Of a stretch of 64,000 nucleotides of DNA, positions 1 through 8,186 are shown in pieces. The position numbers were made by a program, and so were the translations under genes. Position 1 is the first letter of the stretch; the number at the start of each line of letters is the position of its first letter. Origin of the DNA: JAGXFP01 sp039714535 (GTDB lineage: Bacteria > Desulfobacterota > Desulfobulbia > Desulfobulbales > JAGXFP01); assembly GCA_039714535.1 (NCBI GenBank), contig JBDLJC010000007.1, positions 1-64,000 on the forward strand, in the 5' to 3' direction. The notes under the pieces are model-generated. The model did not search any database. It was not told the origin of the DNA and was given only the letters and a program-made list of their open reading frames with translations.

Positions 1-111
1 GCTCCAGACCTGCGGATCGATCTGTTCGTTGAGCCTCCTTTTCTCCATTTCCGCCCTGAACTTGGCCCGGTATATTTTTGAGAGAGCGCGGACCGGCAGA
101 CTCCTCATCAT
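1..111 (-). pseudogene. IS91-family-like transposase fragment, cut by window edge
   Basis: The minus strand is open for 37 codons from an ATG at 111 to the window edge. The peptide contains LPVRALSKIYRAKFR followed by QIDPQVW, which I recognise from the middle of IS91-type (Y2, zinc-binding) transposases, where an ALS.(I/L)(F/Y)RAKFR block comes before a W-rich segment. The HUH catalytic part would normally lie upstream, but upstream is a different gene that stops 11 bp away. What is visible therefore looks like a 5'-truncated remnant. The rest lies left of the window. Family assignment is from memory of the motif. Confidence 0.5.
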
Positions 112-121
112 TCTTGATTGC

Positions 122-682
122 CTAGACAGGTTTCTCTTCCTCACTCACCTTCTCATCATTCTCAACTACCCGGGCAGGTTTTTCCCTCTGCTTAAGAGCG
201 ATAACTCCCGTTAGCGCAACCAATAAGGAGCTGATCAGGGCTGCCCAAATAATGGTCGGCAACCCGAGGTGGCCCGAAGGTCCGAGAGAAGGGAGTAAAC
301 TGTTGGTGGTAGCCGGTGTAACACTGATTGGCCCCCCGCAAACCACTAGTCCCAGAACCGGGATTATTACCGGGACCAGTAGCAAGGTCAGGACTTTGGG
401 GTCCTGGTACCAGGGAATATACATCATACTTGACTTTGTCTGAAGTTTATTGGTGACCAAGAAACCGATGGTCAGGATCGGGAATATGGTCAGCAAGGCG
501 TAATAATGGTTTACAATCAGATCGGACGTGATCAAAAAGTACATGACCATCGCATTCCAGAGCCAGACGGCAACCGCCGCAACAAAAATGCCTATCCATT
601 TCAGGACTGGCCATAACATGCGGGCTATGTCGCCTACAACATCAACAAAGTCTGATAAAAACTCTTTTAACTCGTTCCACAT
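122..682 (-). CDS. Hypothetical integral membrane protein
   Basis: About 186 residues. I place the start at the ATG at 682, which follows an AGGGGA ribosome-binding site; an in-frame TTG at 706 is possible. The N-terminus is an amphipathic stretch (WNELKEFLSDFVDVVGDI) and is followed by four likely membrane segments (around residues 26-50, 60-78, 97-115 and 140-162). The tail is charged and Glu/Lys rich, probably cytoplasmic. No catalytic motif or known family was recognised. It sits beside a transposase fragment on the left and an attC-like remnant on the right, so it may be accessory DNA. Function unknown. Confidence 0.7.
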   Translation of the reverse strand: MWNELKEFLSDFVDVVGDIARMLWPVLKWIGIFVAAVAVWLWNAMVMYFLITSDLIVNHYYALLTIFPILTIGFLVTNKLQTKSSMMYIPWYQDPKVLTLLLVPVIIPVLGLVVCGGPISVTPATTNSLLPSLGPSGHLGLPTIIWAALISSLLVALTGVIALKQREKPARVVENDEKVSEEEKPV

Positions 683-1093
683 AATTTCCCCTATCTCAGT
701 TGCCAAATTCTCTTTTCAACACAAAACCGTTACCCCCCCAGAGAGTCGAATTATGATCGTTTGATGACTTTTGACAACAAAAAAATATTTTCATTCAAAT
801 AACTTTTGAAATAAGGGGCAGATAGGCCGCAGTCCTAGACAGGCTGGTTGAGCAGCGGGTAAGATTAATTTTATGTGCTGTTTACAAACTCTCGATCTTC
901 CTTCCGCGACGGTCTGCTTTACAATCGCAATTGGCGCAAGTCCAGCCGCCTGAGTGTAAAAATTTGGAGACGGATTGTCTGCCACCTTCAAATTTCTAAC
1001 AGTATTTATCATTAATGAGCTCCTGGCGGGAGGTCAATCTGAAATCGACGAGTTAATGGCGCTTAATAGGTTGATCAAGCGCTGAAGTTAAGA
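683..1093. other. Non-coding stretch with an attC-like remnant
   Basis: No convincing gene. A 73-codon minus-strand frame (791-1012) has no ribosome-binding site and runs straight through the attC-like palindrome at 797-853, so it is not called. Otherwise nothing recognisable. Confidence 0.6.
797..853 (-). repeat. Isolated attC-like integron recombination site
   Basis: This 57-bp element matches the attC-like site at 45791-45859. Over the first 40 bases (from the shared ATAAC) I count 35 identities, including a shared GATAGGCCGCAG core. It ends in GTTGAGC, which fits the GTTRRRY core consensus; the other end is AAATAAC. Read on the minus strand it runs GCTCAAC ... GTTATTT. The inner arms pair poorly, so it may be a decayed site. 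It lies more than 41 kb from the main array. Confidence 0.5.
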
Positions 1094-1453
1094 TTAAAAG
1101 GTAATGGTTTCGCGGCCCATCATTTCAGCGGCGAGAGTAGGTAATTGGACGACCTTGATTCCTGGAACCATGTTGTCTGCTGTTATCTGATATGTCTTGG
1201 CGCAGGCCCCGCAGAGATACATGGGGAGATTAGCTTCAAGTACGTCTGCCCATAGATCTTTAACGGGAGCAAAATTTTGGCCGTGAATCGTCTCGGCGAC
1301 ACCTTTTTTGGCTAAAAGAGCTCCCTGGAACACAAAAAAGAGCGCCAGGTCGGCGTCTTCAGTCAAGAGGGAAAGGGCCAGAGCGACTGCGGCATTTGAT
1401 CTTTCCAGATCATCCGTTGAGTGGGTGATTACCAGCATAATTTTTTTCTTCAT
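1094..1453 (-). CDS. DsrE/DsrF-like sulfur-relay family protein
   Basis: A 119-residue cytoplasmic protein of the DsrE/TusD fold. It starts with a beta strand (KKIMLVITHS), continues with an alpha/beta arrangement, and has the family's conserved cysteine region as YLCGACAKTY around residues 80-89. DsrE-family proteins carry or bind sulfur on a cysteine, or form small oligomers of unknown role. This stand-alone, DsrE2-like member is of a type common in sulfate reducers and is not next to dsr genes here. The start at 1453 is supported by an AGGAGGA ribosome-binding site just upstream. It is monocistronic in view; the nearest same-strand gene is the MoeA-like gene about 190 bp upstream. Family assignment fairly sure, substrate unknown. 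Confidence 0.75.
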   Translation of the reverse strand: MKKKIMLVITHSTDDLERSNAAVALALSLLTEDADLALFFVFQGALLAKKGVAETIHGQNFAPVKDLWADVLEANLPMYLCGACAKTYQITADNMVPGIKVVQLPTLAAEMMGRETITF

Positions 1454-1645
1454 GAATCCTTCCTCCTTACTTGGCTAATAATTTGCTTATATTGATGATC
1501 TTTGTATGCCATTAACCCATCAAATCCCGCCATCTTTAGAAACCCATAAAGTGGAACTTCACCGGCAAGATCAGAGCTGCACTGCATTTAGACCTCTGTC
1601 TGATTAAGTGTGTAGAGTTAATAAAGGCGGTGAATGGCCCTTTCT

Positions 1646-2674
1646 TTAACGGCCGAAATCACAGATCGGGTATCGGCATGTTTTACATTGTCGGCACAGG
1701 CCACCGTGGCCCATCATGGCCAGTTCTTCCCGGCCAATCTTTTCACCAAGCATGACCCTGGGCAGAATCAGGTCAAAGACGGTGGTCCGGTGGAACATGC
1801 CGCAGGCCGGGAGGCCCAATACCGGGATCTTGCCGATCTGGCCGACCAGGAACATCGCCCCGGGCAACACCGGAGTTCCGTAGACAATGTCGGTGGCGCC
1901 GGCCTTTTTAATCCCCTGGCGGGTAACATCATCGGGATCGACCGACATGCCGCCGCTGGTAATAATAATCTCAGCACCGGCCTCCAGACAGGCTTTGATC
2001 TCGTCGGCAATGGTCTGGATATCGTCCGGGGCAAAACGAACCTCAATCACCTCGGAACCGAGAGCGGTTAATTTCTTACGCAGAACCGGTTCGAAGGCAT
2101 CCTTGATCCGGCCATGAAAAACCTCGTTGCCGGTGATGACCAGACCGGCTTTAAGGCTGGGCAGCTTGCTGACTGAGATAATCCCGCCGGCAGCCGTGGC
2201 AATTACACAGGCTTTATCGACCAGATCTCTATTGCCAACTAAAGGAATGAGCCTGGTGGCCCCGACCTGCAGACCCTTTTCGACCAAGGTATTGTTGTGA
2301 AGGGTGGCGCACATTACCTCGCCCAGCAGGTTGAATTGATAGAGAGCGTCAGTGTCTACCCTAAGTAAACCCGTTGTGGCCGCGATTATATTCAGCTTAC
2401 CCTCAACGGGCTCACCGTTGACAGAGGTGCCGGGGCCGGTCAGAGCAGCGGCCAGCAACCCCGCTGCTTCGTTCTCATGAATATCGTCCGGACCAAGCTC
2501 CAGGATATAGATATTCTCTTTACCCAGATTTTTCAGGCGAGGGATATCTTCAGCCTGGATGATATGCCCCTTCCTGAAAGCCCGGCCCTTGAAACCATCT
2601 ACCTTGTTGATTTCCGTAATATCATGGGGCAAGACCATGCCCACTGCCTCGTCAACCGGAATTGTTTTATGCAA
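1646..2674 (-). CDS. MoeA/MogA-like molybdopterin-binding protein with Cys-rich tail
   Basis: A 342-residue member of the molybdopterin-binding (MoCF_biosynth) superfamily. The N-terminus (HKTIPVDEAVGMVLPHDIT) resembles MoeA domain I. The central domain carries the cofactor-binding signature as TSGGMSVDPDDVTRQGI around residues 240-256, preceded by GLVITGNEVFHGRI. It is shorter than MoeA (about 400) and lacks an obvious MoeA domain IV. It ends in a conserved-looking cysteine tail, CRQCKTCRYPICDFGR, that could bind a metal. Related proteins are common in Desulfobacterota, but their exact step (Mo insertion, sensing or cofactor transfer) is uncertain. The FmdE-family gene upstream on the same strand suggests a shared Mo/W-enzyme theme. 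Mo use in this genome is supported by the formate dehydrogenase at 55-59 kb. Confidence 0.75.
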   Translation of the reverse strand: MHKTIPVDEAVGMVLPHDITEINKVDGFKGRAFRKGHIIQAEDIPRLKNLGKENIYILELGPDDIHENEAAGLLAAALTGPGTSVNGEPVEGKLNIIAATTGLLRVDTDALYQFNLLGEVMCATLHNNTLVEKGLQVGATRLIPLVGNRDLVDKACVIATAAGGIISVSKLPSLKAGLVITGNEVFHGRIKDAFEPVLRKKLTALGSEVIEVRFAPDDIQTIADEIKACLEAGAEIIITSGGMSVDPDDVTRQGIKKAGATDIVYGTPVLPGAMFLVGQIGKIPVLGLPACGMFHRTTVFDLILPRVMLGEKIGREELAMMGHGGLCRQCKTCRYPICDFGR

Positions 2675-2774
2675 TTTACAGTTCTCCTGAACGTAATTTC
2701 ACTTAGCTATCCCTAGATTGCTATGTCCTTTGGGTGTTTTTCCCCAGTATCGATTAGCTGCAACAATGTAATGT

Positions 2775-3365
2775 TTAATCCTGGATTAATTCAAAGTAGC
2801 GGCCCTGGGCACAGGAACGACACATGGTAAGCCCGTCTTTTTCCACTTCACGGCAGTCCTGGACCCAATCAGCGCATTTCTCACACTGGACTCTTTTCAT
2901 TGGTCGGCCCGGCATATCTTCCGCCGGAATATTCACCCGAACCTGTTGGATGGTAAAGAGTTCATCATCGGCCATTACGCGATAGGCTGCCAATTGACGC
3001 TGGTATTTGTCTTCGATCTCCGGGCAATACTTTTTCGAGATTTCGCGGGATTCCTCCCGGGCGATAATCCTGACCGCCCGGCCATCATCGAGATTTACAA
3101 AAGTAGCGGCCATAACTCCGTAATCAAGCCACTTAAGAGAGCGCTTGCCAAGACTACAACCGGTAACGGTCTGGATGGCATCCGTTGCGCAGCGATCAAT
3201 CTCAACCAAAACGTAGAATTTCTTGCGATCAAGCCCGCGCGGATCTGCAATACCGATGGCATTCAGACCCAGCATAGCCATTCTGACCCCAATAACCTGG
3301 CCACCACAGACATGACCATGAATCGCGGTTGATTTTTCTAATAATTCGTCAAAAGATTCCATCAT
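2775..3365 (-). CDS. FmdE-family protein with C-terminal zinc ribbon
   Basis: A 196-residue protein of the FmdE family (named after formylmethanofuran dehydrogenase subunit E). The N-terminal domain holds the hallmark HGHVCGGQVIGVRMA (about residues 16-30) and DRCATDAIQTVTGCSLGK (57-74), whose Cys/His residues coordinate metal. A zinc ribbon follows (CEKC ... CRSC, around 155-185). In bacteria without methanogenesis these proteins are found near Mo/W enzymes and molybdopterin genes, but no reaction is established. It lies 100 bp upstream of the MoeA-like gene on the same strand and probably shares a transcript with it. Confidence 0.8.
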   Translation of the reverse strand: MMESFDELLEKSTAIHGHVCGGQVIGVRMAMLGLNAIGIADPRGLDRKKFYVLVEIDRCATDAIQTVTGCSLGKRSLKWLDYGVMAATFVNLDDGRAVRIIAREESREISKKYCPEIEDKYQRQLAAYRVMADDELFTIQQVRVNIPAEDMPGRPMKRVQCEKCADWVQDCREVEKDGLTMCRSCAQGRYFELIQD

Positions 3366-3669
3366 TATTCTCCGTTAGTAATATCAAATTACGAGTGAAT
3401 CATCTTACTTCGTGAACCGGCTTAGTCAAGCAATCGCTATGGTCAAAATCCAGCGTCGAAAATGTTCGCGTCTGAGAAGATGAATACAAAAGGTGTCGCT
3501 TTTGCGCCATAATTGTTCGAAAAAAGTTTAGGACATTTTAGAGTTTCCCCATTTACAAGCCGCGATGAAGTGGCATAATGGTATCATTGATGTTATCAGT
3601 CATACTCGCGGATTAATAACTGTGCTTATTTGCTATGCATGGTTTCCGCTCATTCTGCCGGTTCATTCT

Positions 3670-5202
3670 ATGTATCCAAAGGGACTAAAGACCAGCATTA
3701 TCCTGAATCTGCTGTTTATTCTGGCAGCAGCCATGCTATTGGTTGATCTGGTTATGGTCGGAGCTGCCCGTCAGGAATTGCTTAAAGCTCGCCTTGAAAC
3801 GGGCAATTCTCTGCTTGCTGCCACCGGTCCGCTTCTTATTGCAGGTTTAGCCGATTCCGGATTGTCTCCCGACCAATTAACGATGACCCTTGATGCGGCT
3901 GCTGCCAACTGCCTCGTGATTCTAAACAGCGGAGGAGACAGTGTCTTCAGCGCAGGGCCGGATTGTGATTCTCTTACACCCCTTAGCAGAGATGCACGCC
4001 AGACCATTAAATCAGGCAAATCCTCTTCCTCATTCGCGGGTATGACCAGGGGGGTTCTATGGCCGGATCGAAAAAACATGTTTGTCGCAAGGCCAATTAT
4101 TGCTGCGGGTAAAATTGTCGGGGCCAGCGCTGTTACCCTTGATTTGGACAATGTCTATCAAGCACTTCGCGACAACCAGCGCATGTTTTTTATATATTTT
4201 ATGTTCAATCTGTCAGCGCTGGCAATGCTGGGTTTTTATCAGTTTTACCGAAGACTGCTTAAACCTATCCGTCGTCTGGTCACTACCGCCGAAGAGTTCC
4301 GCGATGACGAGGGATTTACTTTTCTGCCGGAAACAAGGGATGGTGAATTCAACCAACTTTCACTTACCCTTAACAAAATGCTGGCCCGGATAAACCGGGA
4401 TAGAAATCGGCTCCAGGAAACCATAGCCGATCTTGAAAAAGCCAATCTCAAGTTGCGAATAAACCAACAGGAAATGGTCCGGACCGAAAAGCTGGCTTCA
4501 GTCGGGCGTCTTTCAGCCGGTATTGCCCATGAGATTGGTAATCCGATCGGGATCATTATCGGCTATCTTGATCTCTTGCAGCAAACCAATATTTCAGCTG
4601 AACAAAAGAAAGACTTCATCGCCAGGGCCGAAACCGAAGTTCATCGCATCAACACCATTATCAGACAATTGCTTGATTTTGCCCGACAGCCCCCGGATGA
4701 ACAGCAATGTGCGGTTTCCGTCCATGAAGCTATTAAAGAGGTTGTGGAAATTTGCACCGTGCAACCGATGATGGCGGGAATAACGATTGACAGCGAAGCT
4801 ACTGCCGCAGATAATTTCGTAGTCGGGACAAGCGGCCAACTCAAGCAGGTTTTTCTTAATCTATTGATGAACGGTGCTGATGCCATAAATAGCGCCAATG
4901 ATGACAACCAGGAAGGTCTAATTACGATCAAGACCGTTAATCAAAAGGATGATAGCGGGGAGGTTATTCTAATTCAATTTATTGATAATGGCCCAGGCAT
5001 TGCGGCCACCAATCTTGAAAATATCTTCGACCCTTTCTACACCACCAAAGAGGTGGGGAAGGGGACTGGCCTTGGGTTATCAATCTGTTTCACCATTGTT
5101 GAAAATATGGGGGGAGGGGTCAAGGCGGCAAGTGACAGTAACGGAACTACCATCACCGTTAACTTGCCTCTTGCAGCCAATTCTGCAAACACCAGGAAAT
5201 AG
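3670..5202 (+). CDS. Membrane sensor histidine kinase (NtrB/AtoS-like)
   Basis: A sensor kinase of about 510 residues if started at the ATG at 3670 (MYPKGLKT...); an earlier ATG at 3565 would add 35 residues of poor character. Order: TM1 (about residues 7-30), a periplasmic sensing domain of about 130 residues, TM2 (about 165-185), a HAMP linker, a HisKA domain with the phospho-acceptor His in GIAHEIGNP, then a HATPase_c domain with N box (NLLMNGADAI), G1 (DNGPGI) and G2 (GKGTGLGLS). It lies directly before an NtrC-family regulator (the stop at 5202 abuts the next start), so the two form a two-component system. The signal is unknown; with no PAS domain visible, sensing is probably periplasmic. 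Confidence 0.85.
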   Translation: MYPKGLKTSIILNLLFILAAAMLLVDLVMVGAARQELLKARLETGNSLLAATGPLLIAGLADSGLSPDQLTMTLDAAAANCLVILNSGGDSVFSAGPDCDSLTPLSRDARQTIKSGKSSSSFAGMTRGVLWPDRKNMFVARPIIAAGKIVGASAVTLDLDNVYQALRDNQRMFFIYFMFNLSALAMLGFYQFYRRLLKPIRRLVTTAEEFRDDEGFTFLPETRDGEFNQLSLTLNKMLARINRDRNRLQETIADLEKANLKLRINQQEMVRTEKLASVGRLSAGIAHEIGNPIGIIIGYLDLLQQTNISAEQKKDFIARAETEVHRINTIIRQLLDFARQPPDEQQCAVSVHEAIKEVVEICTVQPMMAGITIDSEATAADNFVVGTSGQLKQVFLNLLMNGADAINSANDDNQEGLITIKTVNQKDDSGEVILIQFIDNGPGIAATNLENIFDPFYTTKEVGKGTGLGLSICFTIVENMGGGVKAASDSNGTTITVNLPLAANSANTRK

Positions 5203-6612
5203 TTGTTGGTTAGGGAAATGTCAAAAAAACAAACGCTCCGCAAATTACTGATTATTGACGATGAGCAGAACATGCGGCATATGCTGAAGATTATGACCGA
5301 AAGCACCGGTTATAAGGCCGTTACGGCCAGAGATGGTTTACAGGCCCTCGAATTATTGCGAGAGGACGAATTCGATTTTATTCTCTGTGATGTCAAAATG
5401 CCCAAGATGAATGGGATGGATTTTCTCCGGGCCTCGGTTGACTGCCGAGGTGAGGCGACGGTGATCATGATGTCGGCCTACGGGACTATCGATTTGGCCC
5501 TGGAGGCCATGAACAGCGGGGCCTACGATTTCATCTCCAAGCCTTTCAAGGTAGATGAAGTTGTAATGGCCTTAAGAAAGGCCGAAGAGCGGGAAAGCCT
5601 GCGTCGGGAAAACAGACGATTACGTGACCAGTTGCGCCATCTGGAAGGTGAAAGTAATTTTACCGGGATGGTCGGAAAAAGCCAGGCTCTTCAGCAAATT
5701 TTTGCACTGGCAAGCAAGGTTGCTCGCTATAACACCACGGTCTTGATCACCGGGGAGTCAGGAACCGGCAAGGAACTGGTTGCCCGGGGCATTCATTTTG
5801 CCAGCCCCCGTCGTGCTCAGCCCCTGATTCCGGTAAATTGCGGTAGTATTCCTGAAGCACTTCTTGAAAGTGAACTGTGCGGCCATGTCAAAGGGGCTTT
5901 TACCGGCGCCGACCGGGATCATAAGGGGCTTTTTGAAGAAGCCGATGGCGGCACCATTTTTCTTGATGAAATCGGCGAACTGCCTTTATCGCTCCAAGTC
6001 AAAATCCTGCGGGTTCTCCAGGAAAATGAAATCAGACCGGTTGGTTCGACTGCGACCAGCAGGGTAGATGTCAGGGTTATTGCCGCTACTTCAAAAAACC
6101 TGGAGGATGCGATCAAGCAAGGGCTTTTTCGCGAGGATCTGTTCTACCGGCTGAATGTCATGCCCATAAAACTGCCACCCTTAAGGGAGCACCCCGAAGA
6201 TATTCCGCCGCTTTGCCATTATTTCATTGAGCGCTTTAACGATAAACTGGATTTGTCGGTAAAAGGGGTTGCGACCGGGGCAATGGCCAGCCTTATCGGC
6301 CAGCAATGGCCGGGAAATGTTCGGGAACTGGAAAATGTTATCGAAAGGGCGATGGTTTTGAGCAACGATGAACTACTGGAACTTGAAGCCCTGACAGGCC
6401 ATGCCGAGCGGCTTGCTGATGGTTCAATATGTTTTGATGAACAGACCGGGTTTTCGCTGAAAAAGGCCAAAAGGATCTGGGAGAAAAATCTCATTACCAG
6501 GGCCTTGGCAGCAACTGGTGGCAATCGCTCCCGAGCGGCGGAAATGTTGGAACTAAGTTTCCCCTCGCTCTTAAATAAAATCAAGGCCTACGACATAGAA
6601 GTCAAAAAATAA
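5203..6612 (+). CDS. Sigma-54-dependent response regulator (NtrC family)
   Basis: A 469-residue regulator partnered with the kinase upstream. An N-terminal receiver (LLIIDDEQNM, phospho-Asp in FILCDVKMPKMNG, K in ISKPFK) is followed by a linker coiled coil and an AAA+ domain with Walker A GESGTGKE, the intact sigma-54 contact loop GAFTGA, Walker B GGTIFLDEIGE and the WPGNVRELENV block. A Fis-type helix-turn-helix (GGNRSRAAEMLELSFPSLLNKI) closes the protein. It should bind upstream activator sites and open sigma-54 promoters when phosphorylated. Two starts are possible: TTG at 5203, about 6 nt after an AGGA, or ATG at 5218. Targets are not evident nearby. Confidence 0.9.
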   Translation: MLVREMSKKQTLRKLLIIDDEQNMRHMLKIMTESTGYKAVTARDGLQALELLREDEFDFILCDVKMPKMNGMDFLRASVDCRGEATVIMMSAYGTIDLALEAMNSGAYDFISKPFKVDEVVMALRKAEERESLRRENRRLRDQLRHLEGESNFTGMVGKSQALQQIFALASKVARYNTTVLITGESGTGKELVARGIHFASPRRAQPLIPVNCGSIPEALLESELCGHVKGAFTGADRDHKGLFEEADGGTIFLDEIGELPLSLQVKILRVLQENEIRPVGSTATSRVDVRVIAATSKNLEDAIKQGLFREDLFYRLNVMPIKLPPLREHPEDIPPLCHYFIERFNDKLDLSVKGVATGAMASLIGQQWPGNVRELENVIERAMVLSNDELLELEALTGHAERLADGSICFDEQTGFSLKKAKRIWEKNLITRALAATGGNRSRAAEMLELSFPSLLNKIKAYDIEVKK

Positions 6613-6703
6613 GATGTGATGGCATCGCAACCAAGTGAAGGCGATGAAAAGGCATCAAAGGGCAGAGCAATCCTGCCCCGGCACCCCAAGCATTAATTGG
6701 AGT

Positions 6704-7900
6704 TTATTCCTCTTTCAGCGCCAGCAACGGTTCCAGACGGGCCAGACGATAGACGGGCAGAACGGCGCCAAGAAGACAGGCGCCACCACCCAGGACCAAC
6801 GCCAATAGGCTTAACAATATGCTGGCGGGTGAGGTTATGGAAACATCGCCCAAGCGACTCAATAAATTGAAATCGGCGGCCAGATAATTGAGTAGTAGAT
6901 GGCCCGTAATCACCCCTATCCCCCCACCCAAGAGACTGATGATGGCGGCTTCGGCCATGAACATATTGATAATATGACAGCGACAGGCACCGATGGCCCG
7001 CAGTATTCCCACCTCTCTTTTCCTCTCATTGGTCATGGCCGTGAAAGTCGACCATGCCAGTAAAACCGCCAGAATAGAGGCTATAAGGATGGTTATGGTA
7101 AATATCCGAATGATGTCTTTTAAAGTTGATCTGACGTCTTTACCGATACTGCCTCTGGTCATCAAGCCGACCGAGGGATTTACGGACCTTATCATGGCAA
7201 CAGCATCATCAAGACCTACTCCCTCTTTCAACTTTAGGAATACGATGGAGATATCTTCCGGCTTGCGTTGGCCGGTTGCTTCAGTGGTGATGGCATCCAG
7301 ATCCTGTTTACGCATGAATATGCCGTGATCAAGGCCGGTGCCGGTTTCACTCAGGTGACCGACCACATTGATGTCCTTTCCGAAAAGGGTGGCGGTGTTG
7401 ATCAAGCCGAGGAATTCATGGACGTAACTGCCAACGTACACTTCCCCCTTCTTTAATTCTCTGTCGGTATCGAGCCAGGGCTTGACCACAAAATCAGTAG
7501 CCTGGTCGATGGCCACAACCTGGCCTTCGATGATGCTGCAGCACTCTGACTCAAGGGTGTCAAGGTAAACATGAAAAGTTGCCTGCTCAACGATAGGCAG
7601 TTCCCTCATTGATTCATAGACAAATTCGTTCATATAGAAAGTCTTTTCATCGCTTTCCAAGATGAATTCCTCTGCCAGTTCAACGGCATTAACCGGGACA
7701 ATGACAATGTCGGCTCCGAGCTTATGGGAGGCGGCTTTGATATCCTCTTTAATCGCCCGGTTGAAGAGGAGAGCGAACACCAGTAGTGAGACCAACATGG
7801 CCACCGCCAGAACCAGGGTTATATTTCTGAATATTTTCCGGGTAACACTTTTCCAGGCCAAGGAACCAAGGCTGCATATTTTCAGATATTCTTTTGTCAT
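6704..7900 (-). CDS. MacB/FtsX-type ABC transporter permease
   Basis: A 398-residue permease with the MacB topology: TM1 near residues 24-48 (ITLVLAVAMLVSLLVFALLF), a large extracytoplasmic domain (about 50-260) and three C-terminal TM helices within the FtsX domain (about 270-395). The FtsX domain includes the RKREVGILRAIGA loop that contacts the ATPase. No ATPase gene is adjacent on this strand; the closest are at 9919 and 13280 on the plus strand, both LolD/MacB-like, so it may share one of them. The periplasmic domain carries an ECCSII cysteine pair. It is separated from the cytochrome-propeller gene upstream by 54-bp repeats and a terminator, so it is probably transcribed on its own. Substrate unknown. 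Confidence 0.8.
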   Translation of the reverse strand: MTKEYLKICSLGSLAWKSVTRKIFRNITLVLAVAMLVSLLVFALLFNRAIKEDIKAASHKLGADIVIVPVNAVELAEEFILESDEKTFYMNEFVYESMRELPIVEQATFHVYLDTLESECCSIIEGQVVAIDQATDFVVKPWLDTDRELKKGEVYVGSYVHEFLGLINTATLFGKDINVVGHLSETGTGLDHGIFMRKQDLDAITTEATGQRKPEDISIVFLKLKEGVGLDDAVAMIRSVNPSVGLMTRGSIGKDVRSTLKDIIRIFTITILIASILAVLLAWSTFTAMTNERKREVGILRAIGACRCHIINMFMAEAAIISLLGGGIGVITGHLLLNYLAADFNLLSRLGDVSITSPASILLSLLALVLGGGACLLGAVLPVYRLARLEPLLALKEE

Positions 7901-7931
7901 ATTTAGTTTGCTTGGTTCTGGTTGATCAGTA

Positions 7932-8093
7932 TTTATACCACAAGGGCATAAGTTTCATTTGAGCCGACGAGCGGCTCGACTCAGCTTTATACCACAAGGG
8001 CATAAGTTTCATTTGAGCCGACGAGCGGCTCGACTCAGCTTTATACCACAAGGGCATAAGTTTCATTTGAGTCGACGAGCAGCTCAACTCCGC
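7932..8093. repeat. Three tandem copies of a 54-bp repeat
   Basis: Three head-to-tail 54-bp units start at 7932, 7986 and 8040. The first two are identical; the third differs at a few positions. Each begins TTTATACCACAAGGGCATAA and contains a short palindrome GAGCCG...CGGCTC. A related array lies at 51146-51360 (47 of 54 bases identical between typical units). The array sits between the end of the propeller gene and the start of the permease gene. Confidence 0.95.
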
Positions 8094-8114
8094 TTTATCA
8101 AGCAATAAGTATAA

Positions 8115-8150
8115 AAAAAGGAGGGAACTGGAATCAGTTCCCTCCTTTTT
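8115..8150 (-). terminator. Rho-independent terminator after the propeller cytochrome gene
   Basis: A perfect 16-bp inverted repeat (arm AAAAAGGAGGGAACTG at 8115-8130, complement at 8135-8150) with a 4-nt loop. Read on the minus strand the stem is followed by a T run. It lies 37 bp after the stop of the 8187-9356 gene. The A and T flanks would let it work in both directions. Confidence 0.9.
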
Positions 8151-8186
8151 AGCACATATTTTCGAGCAGGTTAAGAGTTAAATTTC

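Noticed and set aside
791..1012. 73-codon minus-strand gene
   Set aside because: It overlaps the attC-like remnant, lacks a ribosome-binding site and has no recognisable features.
7932..8093. CRISPR array
   Set aside because: The repeats are contiguous with no unique spacers, the unit is 54 bp, and there are no cas genes in the window.
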